From Algoriphagus sp. NG3 (GTDB lineage Bacteria; Bacteroidota; Bacteroidia; Cytophagales; Cyclobacteriaceae), in contig NZ_CP139421.1 of assembly GCF_034119865.1 (NCBI RefSeq), positions 2,294,001 through 2,358,000 on the forward strand: 64,000 nucleotides of DNA, written 5' to 3'. Under the pieces are notes generated by a model. The model did not search any database. It worked only from the letters and a program-made list of their open reading frames with translations, and was not told where the DNA came from. Position 1 is the first letter of the stretch, and each line of letters begins with the position of its first letter. Below are positions 1 through 9,641 of this stretch, piece by piece. The position numbers were made by a program, and so were the translations under genes.

Positions 1-440
1 TCGGTAGCGACGCAGGAGCGTGTCAATCTATCAGGATTCGTCATTGCGGGTCCGGAGATCGTCATTGCGAGGTACGAAGCAATCTCAATTTTCATAGCTA
101 AGATTGCTTCAGTCGTACCTCCCTCGCAATGACGCAGGACTTTCCGTCATCGGTAGCGACACAGGAGCGTGGCAATCTTTCGGAGCGTCATTGCGAGGTA
201 CGAAGCAATCCCGTTTATAATACCTGAGATTGCTTCGGTCGTGCCTCCCTCGCAATGACGCAGGACTTTCCGTCATCGGTAGCGACGCAGGAGCGCGGCA
301 ATCTATCAGGGTTCGTCATTGCGAGGAACGAAGCAATCTCAATTTTCATAGCTAAGATTGCTTCGGTCGTGCCTCCCTCGCAATGACGTGAGCATTGCGT
401 AATTGCGAGACACGAAGCAATCTAAGTTGGGATAAATTCA
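1..440. repeat. Palindromic repeat array, left block
   Basis: The block holds three hairpin-forming palindromes of about 75 bp plus partial units. A left arm beginning cgtcattgcgagg and ending gaagcaatc is followed by a short AT-rich loop and a right arm beginning gattgcttcggtcg and ending ctcgcaatgacg. Spacer sequences that read as cggtagcgacgcaggagcg or close variants separate the units. Open frames across this stretch are by-products of the repeats and I do not call genes in it. It continues beyond the left edge of the window. Confidence 0.9.
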
Positions 441-492
441 AATTCCACAATAATCTCCATTCAGGTATATTATTTTTTATTTATTTTAATCT

Positions 493-792
493 ATGCAAAA
501 GGGTGGAGCTGTTTACATCATGACCAATCATAGACACACAGTATTATATACAGGGGTGACCAGCGATCTGTTAAGGAGAGTATATGAACATAGAAACAAA
601 CTTAATCCCAGTTCATTTTCTGCCAAATACAATTTGACCAAGTTAGTTTATTTTGAATCTTTTCACTCCATTGAGGAGGCAATTGCAAGGGAGAAGCAAA
701 TTAAAGGTGGCAGTAGGAAGAGAAAAGAGGATTTGATAAATTCCCTGAATCCCAATTGGATAGACTTATGGGATGAAGTTAAAGACTGGTAA
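493..792 (+). CDS. Small GIY-YIG nuclease domain protein
   Basis: This 99-residue protein is essentially one GIY-YIG domain. The GIY half reads VYI (residues 7-9), the YIG half YTG (19-21), followed by the conserved arginine region LLRRVYEH (26-33) and a later acidic/lysine helix EEAIAREKQIKG (61-72). Stand-alone proteins of this size are common in Bacteroidota and resemble the UvrC N-terminal nuclease domain; their cellular role is unknown. The start chosen puts the GIY strand seven residues in, as is usual. An AT-rich stretch just upstream could hold a promoter. The gene lies alone inside a large palindromic repeat array with repeat arms within about 70 bp upstream and 20 bp downstream, so an involvement in repeat spread is possible but unproven. 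Confidence 0.88.
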   Translation: MQKGGAVYIMTNHRHTVLYTGVTSDLLRRVYEHRNKLNPSSFSAKYNLTKLVYFESFHSIEEAIAREKQIKGGSRKRKEDLINSLNPNWIDLWDEVKDW

Positions 793-1162
793 AGAAAATT
801 GTGTGTTCGTCATTGCGAGGCCGGAGATCGTCATTGCGAGGTACAGCCTGTCCCGATAGATCGGGAAAGCAATCTTTCAGAGCGTCATTGCGAGGAACGC
901 GGCAATCTATCAGGGTTCGTCATTGCGAGGCACGAAGCAATCCCGTTTATAATATTTGAGATTGCTTCGGTCGTACCTCCCTCGCAATGACGCAGGGCTT
1001 TCCGTCATTGCGAGGCACAGCCTTCACTTCGGTCAATGTCAGGTCGCAATAAAATAATCCTATTAGCAAAACCTGCCAGGTTTACACCTTCGAATTATGA
1101 TGGGCAAGTAGATTTTTGTAGTCCTAAAAGGAAACCTGGCAGGTTTGCACTCCTGTAAACGT

Positions 1163-1206
1163 AAAAAGCCCCGGAACAACTCACAAGGAGGATTTCGGGG
1201 CTTTTT
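1163..1206. terminator. Terminator-like hairpin inside repeat array
   Basis: A perfect 10-bp stem (aaaaagcccc / ggggcttttt), extendable by a few pairs, is flanked by A and T runs, so it would work on either strand. It is preceded by an inverted pair aaacctgccaggttt / aaacctggcaggtt (about 1065-1081 and 1128-1142). No gene ends next to it, so it looks like an orphan terminator carried with the repeat unit. Confidence 0.5.
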
Positions 1207-2378
1207 GTGCAGGACAGGAACTGTAGCTATTCTATTTGAGATTGCCTGCCTGCGGTAGGCAGGCTTCGGTCGTACCTCCCTCGCAATGACGCAGGACTTT
1301 CCGTCATCGGTAGCGACGCAGGAACGCGGCAATCTATCAGGATTCGTCATTGCGAGGAACGAAGCAATCTCAATTTTCATAGCTAAGATTGCTTCGGTCG
1401 TACCTCCCTCGCAATGACGTGGCACATTCCGTCATTGCGAGCGACACAGGAGCGTGTCAATCTATCAGGATTCGTCATTGCGAGGAACGAAGCAATCCCT
1501 TTAATAATACATGAGATTGCTTCGGTCGTGCCTCCCTCGCAATGACGCGGTACACTCCGTCATTGCGAGCGACGCAGGAGCGCGGCAATCTATCAGGATT
1601 CGTCATTGCGAGGAACGAAGCAATCCCGTTTATAATATTTGAGATTGCTTCGGTCGTACCTCCCTCGCAATGACGCAGGACTTTCCGTCATCGGTAGCGA
1701 CGCAGGAACGCGGCAATCTATCAGGGTTCGTCATTGCGAGGAACGAAGCAATCCCTTTTATAATACCTGAGATTGCTTCGGTCGTGCCTCCCTCGCAATG
1801 ACGCGGTACACTCCGTCATTGCGAGCGACACAGGAGCGTGTCAATCTATCAGGATTCGTCATTGCGAGGAACGAAGCAATCCCGTTTATAATATTTGAGA
1901 TTGCTTCGGTCGTACCTCCCTCGCAATGACGCAGGACTTTCCGTCATCGGTAGCGACGCAGGAACGCGGCAATCTATCAGGGTTCGTCATTGCGAGGAAC
2001 GAAGCAATCCCTTTTATAATACCTGAGATTGCTTCGGTCGTGCCTCCCTCGCAATGACGCGGTACACTCCGTCATTGCGAGCGACACAGGAGCGTGTCAA
2101 TCTATCAGGATTCGTCATTGCGGGTCCGGAGATCGTCATTGCGAGGTACGAAGCAATCTCAATTTTCATAGCTAAGATTGCTTCGGTCGTGTCTCCCTCG
2201 CAATGACGCGGTACACTCCGTCATTGCGAGGCACAGCCTTCACTTCGGTCAATGTCAGGTCGCAATAAAATAATCCTATTAGCAAAACCTGCCAGGTTTA
2301 CACCTTCGAATTATGATGGGCAAGTAGATTTTTGTAGTCCTAAAAGGAAACCTGGCAGGTTTGCACTCCTCTAAACGT

Positions 2379-2421
2379 AAAAAGCCCCGGAACAACTCAC
2401 AAGGAGGATTTCGGGGCTTTT
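2379..2421. terminator. Second copy of the terminator-like hairpin
   Basis: This is the same hairpin and upstream inverted pair as at 1163-1206, displaced by 1,216 bp and shortened by one T in the tail. It shows that the whole block was duplicated. Confidence 0.45.
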
Positions 2422-3186
2422 GTGCAGGACAGGAACTGTAGCTATTCTATTTGAGATTGCCTGCCTGCGGTAGGCAGGCTTCGGTCGTACCTCCCTCGCA
2501 ATGACGCAGGACTTTCCGTCATCGGTAGCGACGCAGGAACGCGGCAATCTATCAGGATTCGTCATTGCGAGGAACGAAGCAATCCCGTTTATAGCAGCTG
2601 AGATTGCTTCGGTCGTGCCTCCCTCGCAATGACGCAGGACTTTCCGTCATCGGTAGCGACGCAGGAGCGCGGCAATCTATCAGGATTCGTCATTGCGAGG
2701 AACGAAGCAATCTCAATTTTCATAGCTAAGATTGCTTCGGTCGTGCCTCCCTCGCAATGACGCAGGACTTTCCGTCATCGGTAGGAGCAGCCTGTCCCGA
2801 TAGATCGGGAAAGCGTTCTTTCGGAGCGTCATTGCGAGGAACGAAGCAATCCCTTTTATAGCAGCTGAGATTGCTTCGGTCGTGCCTCCCTCGCAATGAC
2901 GCAGGGCTTTCCGTCATTGCGAGGTACGAAGCAATCTCTGGCATTTTCCACCCTATACCCAGAACAGATAATGAACCTGTCCTCTTTAAGATTGCTTCGG
3001 TCGTGCCTCCCTCGCAATGACGTGGGAATACTAAACCATGGTGATAGAGATTGCTTCGGTCGTTCCTCCCTCGCAATGACGAACGGCTGTGCCTCCCTAC
3101 CGATGACGAGGTACACTCCGTCATCGGTAGGAACAGCCTGTCCCGATAGATCGGGAAAGCGTTCTTTCGGAGCGAACTACTGCAGA

Positions 3187-4584
3187 TTAACTGGTTTTGC
3201 CTATGGCATAAACTCTAAAGCCTATTTCTCTCAATTTATCATGATCCAGTACATTTCTACCGTCGAAGATCTGAGCCGGTTTTAGCATGGAATCATAGAT
3301 TCTTTGCCAGTCATAGTTTTTGAATTCATCCCATTCTGTCAAGACAGCAACCGCATGGGAATCTTTACAAGCTTCGTAAGGATCATTCTCTACATGAAGC
3401 AATTCAGCGTTTGACTCATGACTTCTCGTAGCCAGGTAATCCAGATCAGCATACATCTGCTTGGATTTCACTTTAGGATCAAAGACATGGATATTTGCAT
3501 TTTCATTCAGCAAGTGGTCAGCTACATAGATGGCTGCAGACTCCCGGGTATCATTGGTGTCTTTCTTAAATGCCCAGCCAAGGAAAGCGATTTTCTTACC
3601 ACTCACTGTATTGTAAAGCGACTTGATAATTCTACGTGCAAATCTACCTTTCTGGTGGTCATTCATTTTGATTACCTGCTCCCAGTATTCTGCTACTTCT
3701 GCCAATCCATAGGACCTGCTGATATAAACCAAGTTCAGTATATCCTTCTGAAAACAAGATCCCCCAAAGCCTACAGAAGCCTTCAGAAACTTGCCCCCTA
3801 TCCTACTGTCTGCACCAATGGCTCTGGATACCTCATCTATATTTGCCTCAGTAACTTCACACAATTCAGATAATGCATTGATAGAAGATACACGCTGGGC
3901 CAGGTAGGCATTTGCGGTAAGCTTAGAAAGTTCGGAAGACCACACATTGGTCGTTAGGATTTTCTCCCTAGGGATCCAATTTGCATATACATCCACTAGG
4001 GCATCGATAGCTTCTTTTCCTTCCGGGGTACTCTCACCACCTATCAGAATTCTATCGGCATAGTGTAAGTCTTCAATTGCGGTTCCTTCAGCCAAGAATT
4101 CAGGGTTAGAAAGAATCTGGAACTTCACTCCCCCGCCTGTATTGGATAGGATGTCCTTCACTGCTTCCGCGGTACGTACAGGTAGCGTAGATTTTTCTAC
4201 TACTATTTTATCTGTATCGGATGCAGCGGCAATCTGTCTGGCGCATAGTTCAATCCATTTGAGATCAGCGGCTTGGCCTTTACCTTCCCCATAGGTTTTG
4301 GTAGGGGTATTCACAGAAATAAAGATCATTTCTGCATCTTTTATAGCGGCATCTACTTCCGTAGAGAAAAAGAGGTTTCTTCCTCTGGCTTCGGCCACTA
4401 CCTGATCCAATCCCGGTTCATAAACCGGCAGATTGTCCAGATTCTCATCATTCCAGGCATCTATCCTAGCCTGGTTGATATCTACCACGGTTACTTTAAT
4501 ATCGGGACATTTTTGAGCGATTACGGCCATTGTAGGCCCACCCACGTAGCCTGCTCCTATACAGCAGATGTTTTTAATTTTCAT
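3187..4584 (-). CDS. ugd: UDP-glucose 6-dehydrogenase
   Basis: The enzyme oxidises UDP-glucose to UDP-glucuronate with two NAD+ in the cytoplasm. The N-terminal Rossmann motif is GAGYVGGPT (10-18). The catalytic cysteine lies in [10 protein letters not shown] (Cys277), with the conserved [10 protein letters not shown] at 160-169. At 465 residues and with this motif set it resembles the longer, eukaryote-like Ugd class rather than the roughly 390-residue E. coli form. It is the last gene of the polysaccharide cluster, separated from the beta-helix lipoprotein gene by 168 bp. Its product is the substrate of the UDP-glucuronate decarboxylase encoded upstream, so the two together would supply UDP-xylose. 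Its 3' end touches the palindromic repeat array. Confidence 0.96.
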   Translation of the reverse strand: MKIKNICCIGAGYVGGPTMAVIAQKCPDIKVTVVDINQARIDAWNDENLDNLPVYEPGLDQVVAEARGRNLFFSTEVDAAIKDAEMIFISVNTPTKTYGEGKGQAADLKWIELCARQIAAASDTDKIVVEKSTLPVRTAEAVKDILSNTGGGVKFQILSNPEFLAEGTAIEDLHYADRILIGGESTPEGKEAIDALVDVYANWIPREKILTTNVWSSELSKLTANAYLAQRVSSINALSELCEVTEANIDEVSRAIGADSRIGGKFLKASVGFGGSCFQKDILNLVYISRSYGLAEVAEYWEQVIKMNDHQKGRFARRIIKSLYNTVSGKKIAFLGWAFKKDTNDTRESAAIYVADHLLNENANIHVFDPKVKSKQMYADLDYLATRSHESNAELLHVENDPYEACKDSHAVAVLTEWDEFKNYDWQRIYDSMLKPAQIFDGRNVLDHDKLREIGFRVYAIGKTS

Positions 4585-4642
4585 GGTGTTTAAAATTGGT
4601 TTAAGTAAACATGCAGCCTATCCTAATATTCATCCGGAAAAT

Positions 4643-4669
4643 AACACATGCAGAAACCCTCCATGTGTT
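4643..4669. terminator. Possible weak hairpin between beta-helix gene and ugd
   Basis: An inverted repeat aacacatg / catgtgtt with an 11-base loop lies in the 168-bp gap. Read on the minus strand it is followed by ttattttcc, a poor U tract. It could attenuate transcription into ugd; the evidence is weak. Confidence 0.25.
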
Positions 4670-4752
4670 GTCAGCTACATGCTCGATTCTATGGATATTT
4701 TTTATTTTATTATAGATTAAAAGTAAGCCTTAACTTTGGATTAATTGAATTA

Positions 4753-6534
4753 TCAATTACCATCTAAAGAATTATTCAATAACAGTATGCTTTTTTGATT
4801 AGCCTTATTATATTTTAACAATTGCCCTTCTATACCATTGACTTGGTTTCCCTCTACGATCACTTCACTAGATCCTTGGTCGAAGAAAATTCCATTTATG
4901 GTAGCTCCTACGGCATGCTTAGACTTTATTAAATTATAAATCTTATTATTAATAATTCTGCAGCCATTAAGATTTCCTAAGGTATAAATCCCTCCTCCAT
5001 CAGCTAACAATTGCATGACGTTATAAATCTCATTATTCACTAGAGCATTGTCTTTGGTATAATTCAGTCCATCATTCCACGTCCATCCCATACTAATACC
5101 ACTATAAGGCATATTATAAATCACATTATTCTCCACTAAGTTTTCATAAGAATGCATAATTGCAATACCAACTCCAGAAGGATGAATTACTCCATTATCA
5201 TGTATCCGATTACTTTTGATCACGTTATTGCTAGCAGCTTCCACTTTAGGAAAACTGTTTGGGTTAACATTTCGCACATCCATGCCCACAAGAATCGCCC
5301 CAGATCCGTTACCATGAAAAACATTTTCAAGAATATAGGTTTCTTTTGCTCCTCGGCCGATTTTAATCGCATAGGCTCCAAAATTAGAAAATGTACAATC
5401 CTCAAACTTTATTTGTGAGGTATATTCCAATACTATAGCTTGCCCACTTCTAGGGGCTGTCTGAGATCCAGAATATCCTTTTGTAAAATTCATCCATGAA
5501 TACTTAGCTTCATTAGATTTCACTAATCGACTTTCTACCTCATTCACTCCCCATGGGTATGTAGTATGAGAAAATTGAATATTTGAAAAGGAAATATTCT
5601 TAATAGGCTGATTTTTTTTTCCAACAATTTGAAGTACTTCTTGAATCCGCGGGACAACAAAACCCTCCATACCTTCCCCTTTACTGGCATAATACAGAAT
5701 CTCTTGGGAATTAGAATCAAACATCCAAGTTCCAGGTTCTGTAAAATAATCTCTGGAATTTTCAACTCTATAACTCAATTCAGTACTAAAAAAACCTACA
5801 GGATATCTGAATGCATTTGTCAGGTAGATAGTTCTATGTTCATTATCAACTTTTGCAATTTCATGCCACGAGCTCTCCCAGCTATGATGGACAATCACTT
5901 CAGCATTTCCCCAATCATCTAAATCAGCTAGGTCAGAACCCTTAAAAACAAAAGAACAAAATGGTTCTAAGGTTTCATTCTTAAGCAAATTAATCCCTAC
6001 AAAATCGAAACGCTTAATTCTATCCACGTAGTTTTTAGCAGGTCCTTCAGTTTTCAGATAAGGAGAGGAAGACCTCTTTAAACGTATATCATTTTTAAAC
6101 AACTGTCTGGTCTTCTCACCTTCTGATAATTGATATGACCATATACTTCCATTTTCGGTATCCGCCACCTTTCTCCATTTCTTATCCTCTAATGGTTCTC
6201 CACCCGTAATACTAACACTGCTTCCTCTCCCTCTAATGCTCAACTCATTACTTTTATCTCCAACAATGTCCTCATTTATTATCAAAGGAGCTTTAAGATA
6301 ATAATTCCCATTAGCCAACAAAACTTCTACTTTCATCCCCCTGTTATTCCTAAAAATCTTCTGAGCTCTACTCAAAGCCTCATCAATATTGGCTACCGGA
6401 GAAAACAATTTACCCGAGTTGGAATCCTTACCTTTTGGTGAAACATAGATTTTCTCAGTATCAGCATTGCAACTTACATTCAGTATAAAAAAGAACAGGC
6501 AGAACCAATAGAATATGAATGTTGACTTTTTCAT
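4753..6534 (-). CDS. Parallel beta-helix lipoprotein in polysaccharide cluster
   Basis: The predicted 593-residue protein starts with a lipoprotein signal (basic KK, hydrophobic core, then LNVSC), so it should be exported and lipid-anchored. I prefer the ATG at 6534, five bases after the preceding gene's stop, over one 11 codons upstream inside that gene, because it gives a clean signal peptide. The mature part opens with IYVSPKGKDSNSGKLFSPVANIDEA, shortened here as the typical start of right-handed beta-helix proteins, and has many N-rich turns such as NNVIYN, NNEIYN and NNKIYN between about 430 and 570. Such folds are found in polysaccharide lyases, epimerases and glycoside hydrolases. The place in the operon suggests trimming or modifying the exported glycan; the reaction cannot be named. 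Confidence 0.85.
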   Translation of the reverse strand: MKKSTFIFYWFCLFFFILNVSCNADTEKIYVSPKGKDSNSGKLFSPVANIDEALSRAQKIFRNNRGMKVEVLLANGNYYLKAPLIINEDIVGDKSNELSIRGRGSSVSITGGEPLEDKKWRKVADTENGSIWSYQLSEGEKTRQLFKNDIRLKRSSSPYLKTEGPAKNYVDRIKRFDFVGINLLKNETLEPFCSFVFKGSDLADLDDWGNAEVIVHHSWESSWHEIAKVDNEHRTIYLTNAFRYPVGFFSTELSYRVENSRDYFTEPGTWMFDSNSQEILYYASKGEGMEGFVVPRIQEVLQIVGKKNQPIKNISFSNIQFSHTTYPWGVNEVESRLVKSNEAKYSWMNFTKGYSGSQTAPRSGQAIVLEYTSQIKFEDCTFSNFGAYAIKIGRGAKETYILENVFHGNGSGAILVGMDVRNVNPNSFPKVEAASNNVIKSNRIHDNGVIHPSGVGIAIMHSYENLVENNVIYNMPYSGISMGWTWNDGLNYTKDNALVNNEIYNVMQLLADGGGIYTLGNLNGCRIINNKIYNLIKSKHAVGATINGIFFDQGSSEVIVEGNQVNGIEGQLLKYNKANQKSILLLNNSLDGN

Positions 6535-6539
6535 AATAT

Positions 6540-7298
6540 TTAAGATTTCCCAAGCTTTTGTTTCCAAACCGCCGGAAATATCTGAGGAGCCTCAATAAAA
6601 TACCTTCGAAATAAGCGCTTAGGTTCACTTAGAAATCTAAACAGCCATTCCAAGCCTATTTTTTGCATCCAGCGAGGAGAGCGCTTAATCAATCCTGCAG
6701 TTACTTCAAAAGCTCCCCCAACTCCTATCGCAATATTGGTGTTTAACCGATCAAAATGTTCATAGATCCAATAATCCTGCTTTGGGGCAGTAAGACTCAC
6801 CCATAGAATATCAGGCTGAACTGCGTTGACCATATTTATCATTTTCTCATTTTCTTCATCGGAAAAGCGTTCGGCAAAAGGCGGTGAATACACACCAACA
6901 ATTTTTATTCCTGGATGCTGCTTTTCAAAATGCTTTTTCAACTCCTCCCCAACTCCTTCCTTTGCCCCTAAGAGGAACATGGTAAAGCCTTCTTTTTGAC
7001 AGACTTCAGCAAATTGAGGCAGGACATCTAGACCTGTTACTCTACCTTTTAAAGGATTTCCTAAAAATTTGGAAATCCAGATAAGAGGGACACCGTCACA
7101 CAATGTTAGATCAGCACTATTGTAAATATCTCTTAACTCCAAGTTGTCCTGTGCCCACTCAACACAATTTACTGGGGTTACACAAACTCTAATTTTATCA
7201 TTCGATCTAATGACATCAGAAAAAATAGCAACGGTATCGTCTAAATCACAGTTGCTAATACCTACCGATGCTATATTGATCTTTGGAATTTTATTCAT
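6540..7298 (-). CDS. WecG/TagA/CpsF-family glycosyltransferase (GT26)
   Basis: This 252-residue protein matches the GT26 family, which transfers N-acetylmannosamine(uronic acid) or related sugars to lipid-linked GlcNAc on the cytoplasmic face of the membrane. The family hallmarks seen are LCDGVPLIW (about 87-95) with the conserved Asp-Gly, the internal GVTGLDVLP-like segment GRVTGLDVLPQ, the central WVSLTAPKQDYW, and the C-terminal IGVGGAFEVTAG followed by RSPRWMQKIGLEWLFR. It is followed after five bases by the beta-helix lipoprotein gene. The acceptor and donor sugars are not determined by sequence, but the family suggests ManNAc or glucose-type donors. Confidence 0.92.
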   Translation of the reverse strand: MNKIPKINIASVGISNCDLDDTVAIFSDVIRSNDKIRVCVTPVNCVEWAQDNLELRDIYNSADLTLCDGVPLIWISKFLGNPLKGRVTGLDVLPQFAEVCQKEGFTMFLLGAKEGVGEELKKHFEKQHPGIKIVGVYSPPFAERFSDEENEKMINMVNAVQPDILWVSLTAPKQDYWIYEHFDRLNTNIAIGVGGAFEVTAGLIKRSPRWMQKIGLEWLFRFLSEPKRLFRRYFIEAPQIFPAVWKQKLGKS

Positions 7299-7336
7299 TC
7301 TAATGCTGATAAATATATATTAATGCAAAATTATAT

Positions 7337-8455
7337 TTAATGGAGATTAACCAATGTCTCTTCAATTTGATCAAGATGCTTCTGTAACGTATAGTATGTC
7401 TCATACTTAGATCGTGCATTACGAGCAAAAGTTTTTCTAGCCCCTTCATCCTGATAGACCTTTAGGATTGCTTGAGCTAGGTTCATCGGTGATTGAATAG
7501 GAACAATTAATCCATTTACATTATGGTCAATAATCTCACTTATACCTCTCCAATCAGTCCCAATAACAGGTAAAGAGCACATAAAACCTTCAAGAATAAC
7601 ATTTCCAAAGGACTCATTCTCATAAAATGTTGGAAAACATAAAACATCTGCTCTACGAAACTGATCCCATTTATCTTCCCCAGTTTGTTGCCCCATAAAA
7701 GAAATATTATTATCCAATTGGTAACTGGAAATCAAATTTAAAGCAGCTTGTTCAGTTTCAAAAGAGTCAAATTTGCCAACAACATTTAGCTTTACTTGAT
7801 AAATACTAAATTGATCTGTCAAGATACGAAATGCTTCTATAAGATCAAATATACCCTTACCCTTAGTAATTAATCCAATGTATAAACAATTAAATACGTC
7901 CAACCTTATCCTAGTATGTTTCAAATCAGGAAATTTCAGAGAAATATCTTCAATGCCATTTGGAATAAATTCAACTTGTTTCGATTTAAGAACTAAATCA
8001 TCCCGAGGGTTTGATTTCGTTAAAAGAATGGAAAGACTAGGTTTCATAAGGGAAAAAGTCAAAACGTTCCTCACCAAATCAGATTTGGTTTCCAAAAAAT
8101 CAATTAAACCAGCAGATCGAAAATAAAATACAATATCTTTAAACAACCATCTGGTTAAAAAAAGAAATATATTGTCTTTAAGAATTCCGGATGAAGAATT
8201 AGTGATAGGATAATATACAAGTACTGTAGGGCGATGTTTAAGCCGATAATAGTATGTCTTAGTAATTATCTCCAATAAATGAAATATTTTAAAAAAAGAA
8301 GGCTTTCCTATGTCTTCAATAGAACTAGAAAAAACAGTCCTGATATGATAAATCTTAATTTTTGAAAACTCTCCATCCACTAAACGCTTGATCATCATTG
8401 ATTGGCCATGATAAGGTGGAGGAGTTTGACCGATAACAAGAAATTTTTTAACCAT
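7337..8455 (-). CDS. Glycosyltransferase family 4 protein
   Basis: A 372-residue GT-B fold glycosyltransferase. The C-terminal donor-binding signature is present as ESFGNVILEGF followed by PVIGTDWRGISEII and NGLIVP, the E-x7-E pattern of GT4 enzymes. The N-terminus is VIGQTPPPYHGQS, with the glycine-containing loop common to this group. A longer frame begins 34 codons upstream but overlaps the polymerase gene and adds an AT-rich, unlikely N-terminus; the ATG at 8455 has AAGGAAATT just before it and restores normal domain architecture. It acts in the cytoplasm on a lipid-linked acceptor; the sugar is unknown. The gene is noticeably AT-rich compared with the sugar-nucleotide genes. Confidence 0.9.
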   Translation of the reverse strand: MVKKFLVIGQTPPPYHGQSMMIKRLVDGEFSKIKIYHIRTVFSSSIEDIGKPSFFKIFHLLEIITKTYYYRLKHRPTVLVYYPITNSSSGILKDNIFLFLTRWLFKDIVFYFRSAGLIDFLETKSDLVRNVLTFSLMKPSLSILLTKSNPRDDLVLKSKQVEFIPNGIEDISLKFPDLKHTRIRLDVFNCLYIGLITKGKGIFDLIEAFRILTDQFSIYQVKLNVVGKFDSFETEQAALNLISSYQLDNNISFMGQQTGEDKWDQFRRADVLCFPTFYENESFGNVILEGFMCSLPVIGTDWRGISEIIDHNVNGLIVPIQSPMNLAQAILKVYQDEGARKTFARNARSKYETYYTLQKHLDQIEETLVNLH

Positions 8456-8495
8456 AATTTCCTTACTATAATACCTAATCATTGTGTAATAAAAA

Positions 8496-9641
8496 TTAAT
8501 TTTTATTTGAACTAATATTAAATAAGATAGATAAATATAATATATATACAGGACCAATTAAACGACCCAATATTACACCCGTTAAACTAGAAAGCAAAAT
8601 AAAGAAAGTTAAATACTTAATAATATCTTTTAATACAGCATCACTAATTCTACTACGCCAAAAAAAAGAAATGAAAATAAAAACATTAAGTATAATAGTA
8701 CCAAATATACCAGTTTCGTACATTAAATGTAACCACATATTATGTGCATGAGCTGGCAACCAACTATTAACCTGAAAAACACCTTCCCTAAATGAACCAA
8801 ATCCATGACCTAACATAGGAGAATCAGAAATATCTGAATATAGAATATTCCACAACTGTGATCTACCTGATAACTCCGTTATATCTGAATCAGATCTTTG
8901 ATACAAATCAAGAATAGAATAATTAAGTACAAAAGGTAAAAAAGCTAAACTTAAAACAACAAGATAAAACTTCCTTCTATAATTAATAGAATTAAAAATA
9001 TATAAAATAATAGTTAACACATAAAAAGTTGTCCATGCTCTAGTAAAAGTTAAAATTATAAAAAAAGAAAAAATAATAGATGAATATAAGAAAAACTTAT
9101 TACCAGAATTCCAGAAATAGATAAATGATATAATGGATACAAACGCTAGCTGCAGTGCAAATCTTTGCGAATGATTAATTATACCTTTAAATCTAAAAAA
9201 TAACTCATCGTTTAAAGCAATATCACTATTAAGTAAAAACAATATAGACGAAAGAAAACAAACTAACAACATTGAATACACCATAGAATAAACAATGCTA
9301 GTTAAAGAATAATTTCTACCAATATAGATAGAGACAATAAAACCAGACCATATTCCTATTATAGCTAACAATGTATCTTCTACACTATCTGACCAAAAAA
9401 CAGAAATACTTATAAAAAAAATATAAAAGAAAAAAATCTTTATATAAATATTACAAACAACCTTTAAGCCAAAAGATAAAATATATAAAACTGGAAATAA
9501 GACAATAAATAATGACAGAATAACATTTCTGGAAGACAGAAAATCAAACCTTAACGGCCATAATTCTGGATCTATTTCTAACATTAGTATAGAAAAAAAT
9601 AATAATGTTAAATTAAGTAGGACTATATTATTTTTTACCAT
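8496..9641 (-). CDS. O-antigen ligase/polymerase family membrane protein (Wzy-like)
   Basis: The 381-residue protein is very hydrophobic, with about ten or more predicted membrane segments, and carries the Wzy/WaaL hallmark in its long periplasmic loop: GRSQLWNILYSDI, then MLGHGFGSF and LPAHAHNMWLHLMYETGI (about 260-310). In a cluster that also has a flippase and several glycosyltransferases it is best read as the polymerase of a Wzx/Wzy pathway, joining repeat units in the periplasm. A ligase role cannot be excluded from sequence. It overlaps the upstream glycosyltransferase gene by 14 bases, suggesting translational coupling. Codon use is strongly AT-biased. Confidence 0.9.
   Translation of the reverse strand: MVKNNIVLLNLTLLFFSILMLEIDPELWPLRFDFLSSRNVILSLFIVLFPVLYILSFGLKVVCNIYIKIFFFYIFFISISVFWSDSVEDTLLAIIGIWSGFIVSIYIGRNYSLTSIVYSMVYSMLLVCFLSSILFLLNSDIALNDELFFRFKGIINHSQRFALQLAFVSIISFIYFWNSGNKFFLYSSIIFSFFIILTFTRAWTTFYVLTIILYIFNSINYRRKFYLVVLSLAFLPFVLNYSILDLYQRSDSDITELSGRSQLWNILYSDISDSPMLGHGFGSFREGVFQVNSWLPAHAHNMWLHLMYETGIFGTIILNVFIFISFFWRSRISDAVLKDIIKYLTFFILLSSLTGVILGRLIGPVYILYLSILFNISSNKN

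Larger units (their letters stand above)
800..3180. repeat. Palindromic repeat array, right block
   Basis: About 15 further copies of the cgtcattgcgagg/ctcgcaatgacg palindrome lie head to tail. A clean unit is 1601-1675 (75 bp). Higher-order duplication is visible: a 256-bp unit is tandemly duplicated with only a few differences (1551-1806 and 1807-2062), and a block around 1008-1260 recurs 1,216 bp downstream. Arms containing cccgatagatcggg mini-hairpins occur near 855, 2795 and 3140. The array abuts the last codon of the ugd gene. No gene is supported here; reading frames are repeat-derived. Confidence 0.9.

Noticed and set aside
799..3124. Several open frames of 60-130 codons on both strands in the palindromic array
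   Set aside because: They consist only of repeat arms (for example RHCEG and IARHEA type peptides) and recur wherever the palindrome occurs; no family or codon signal.
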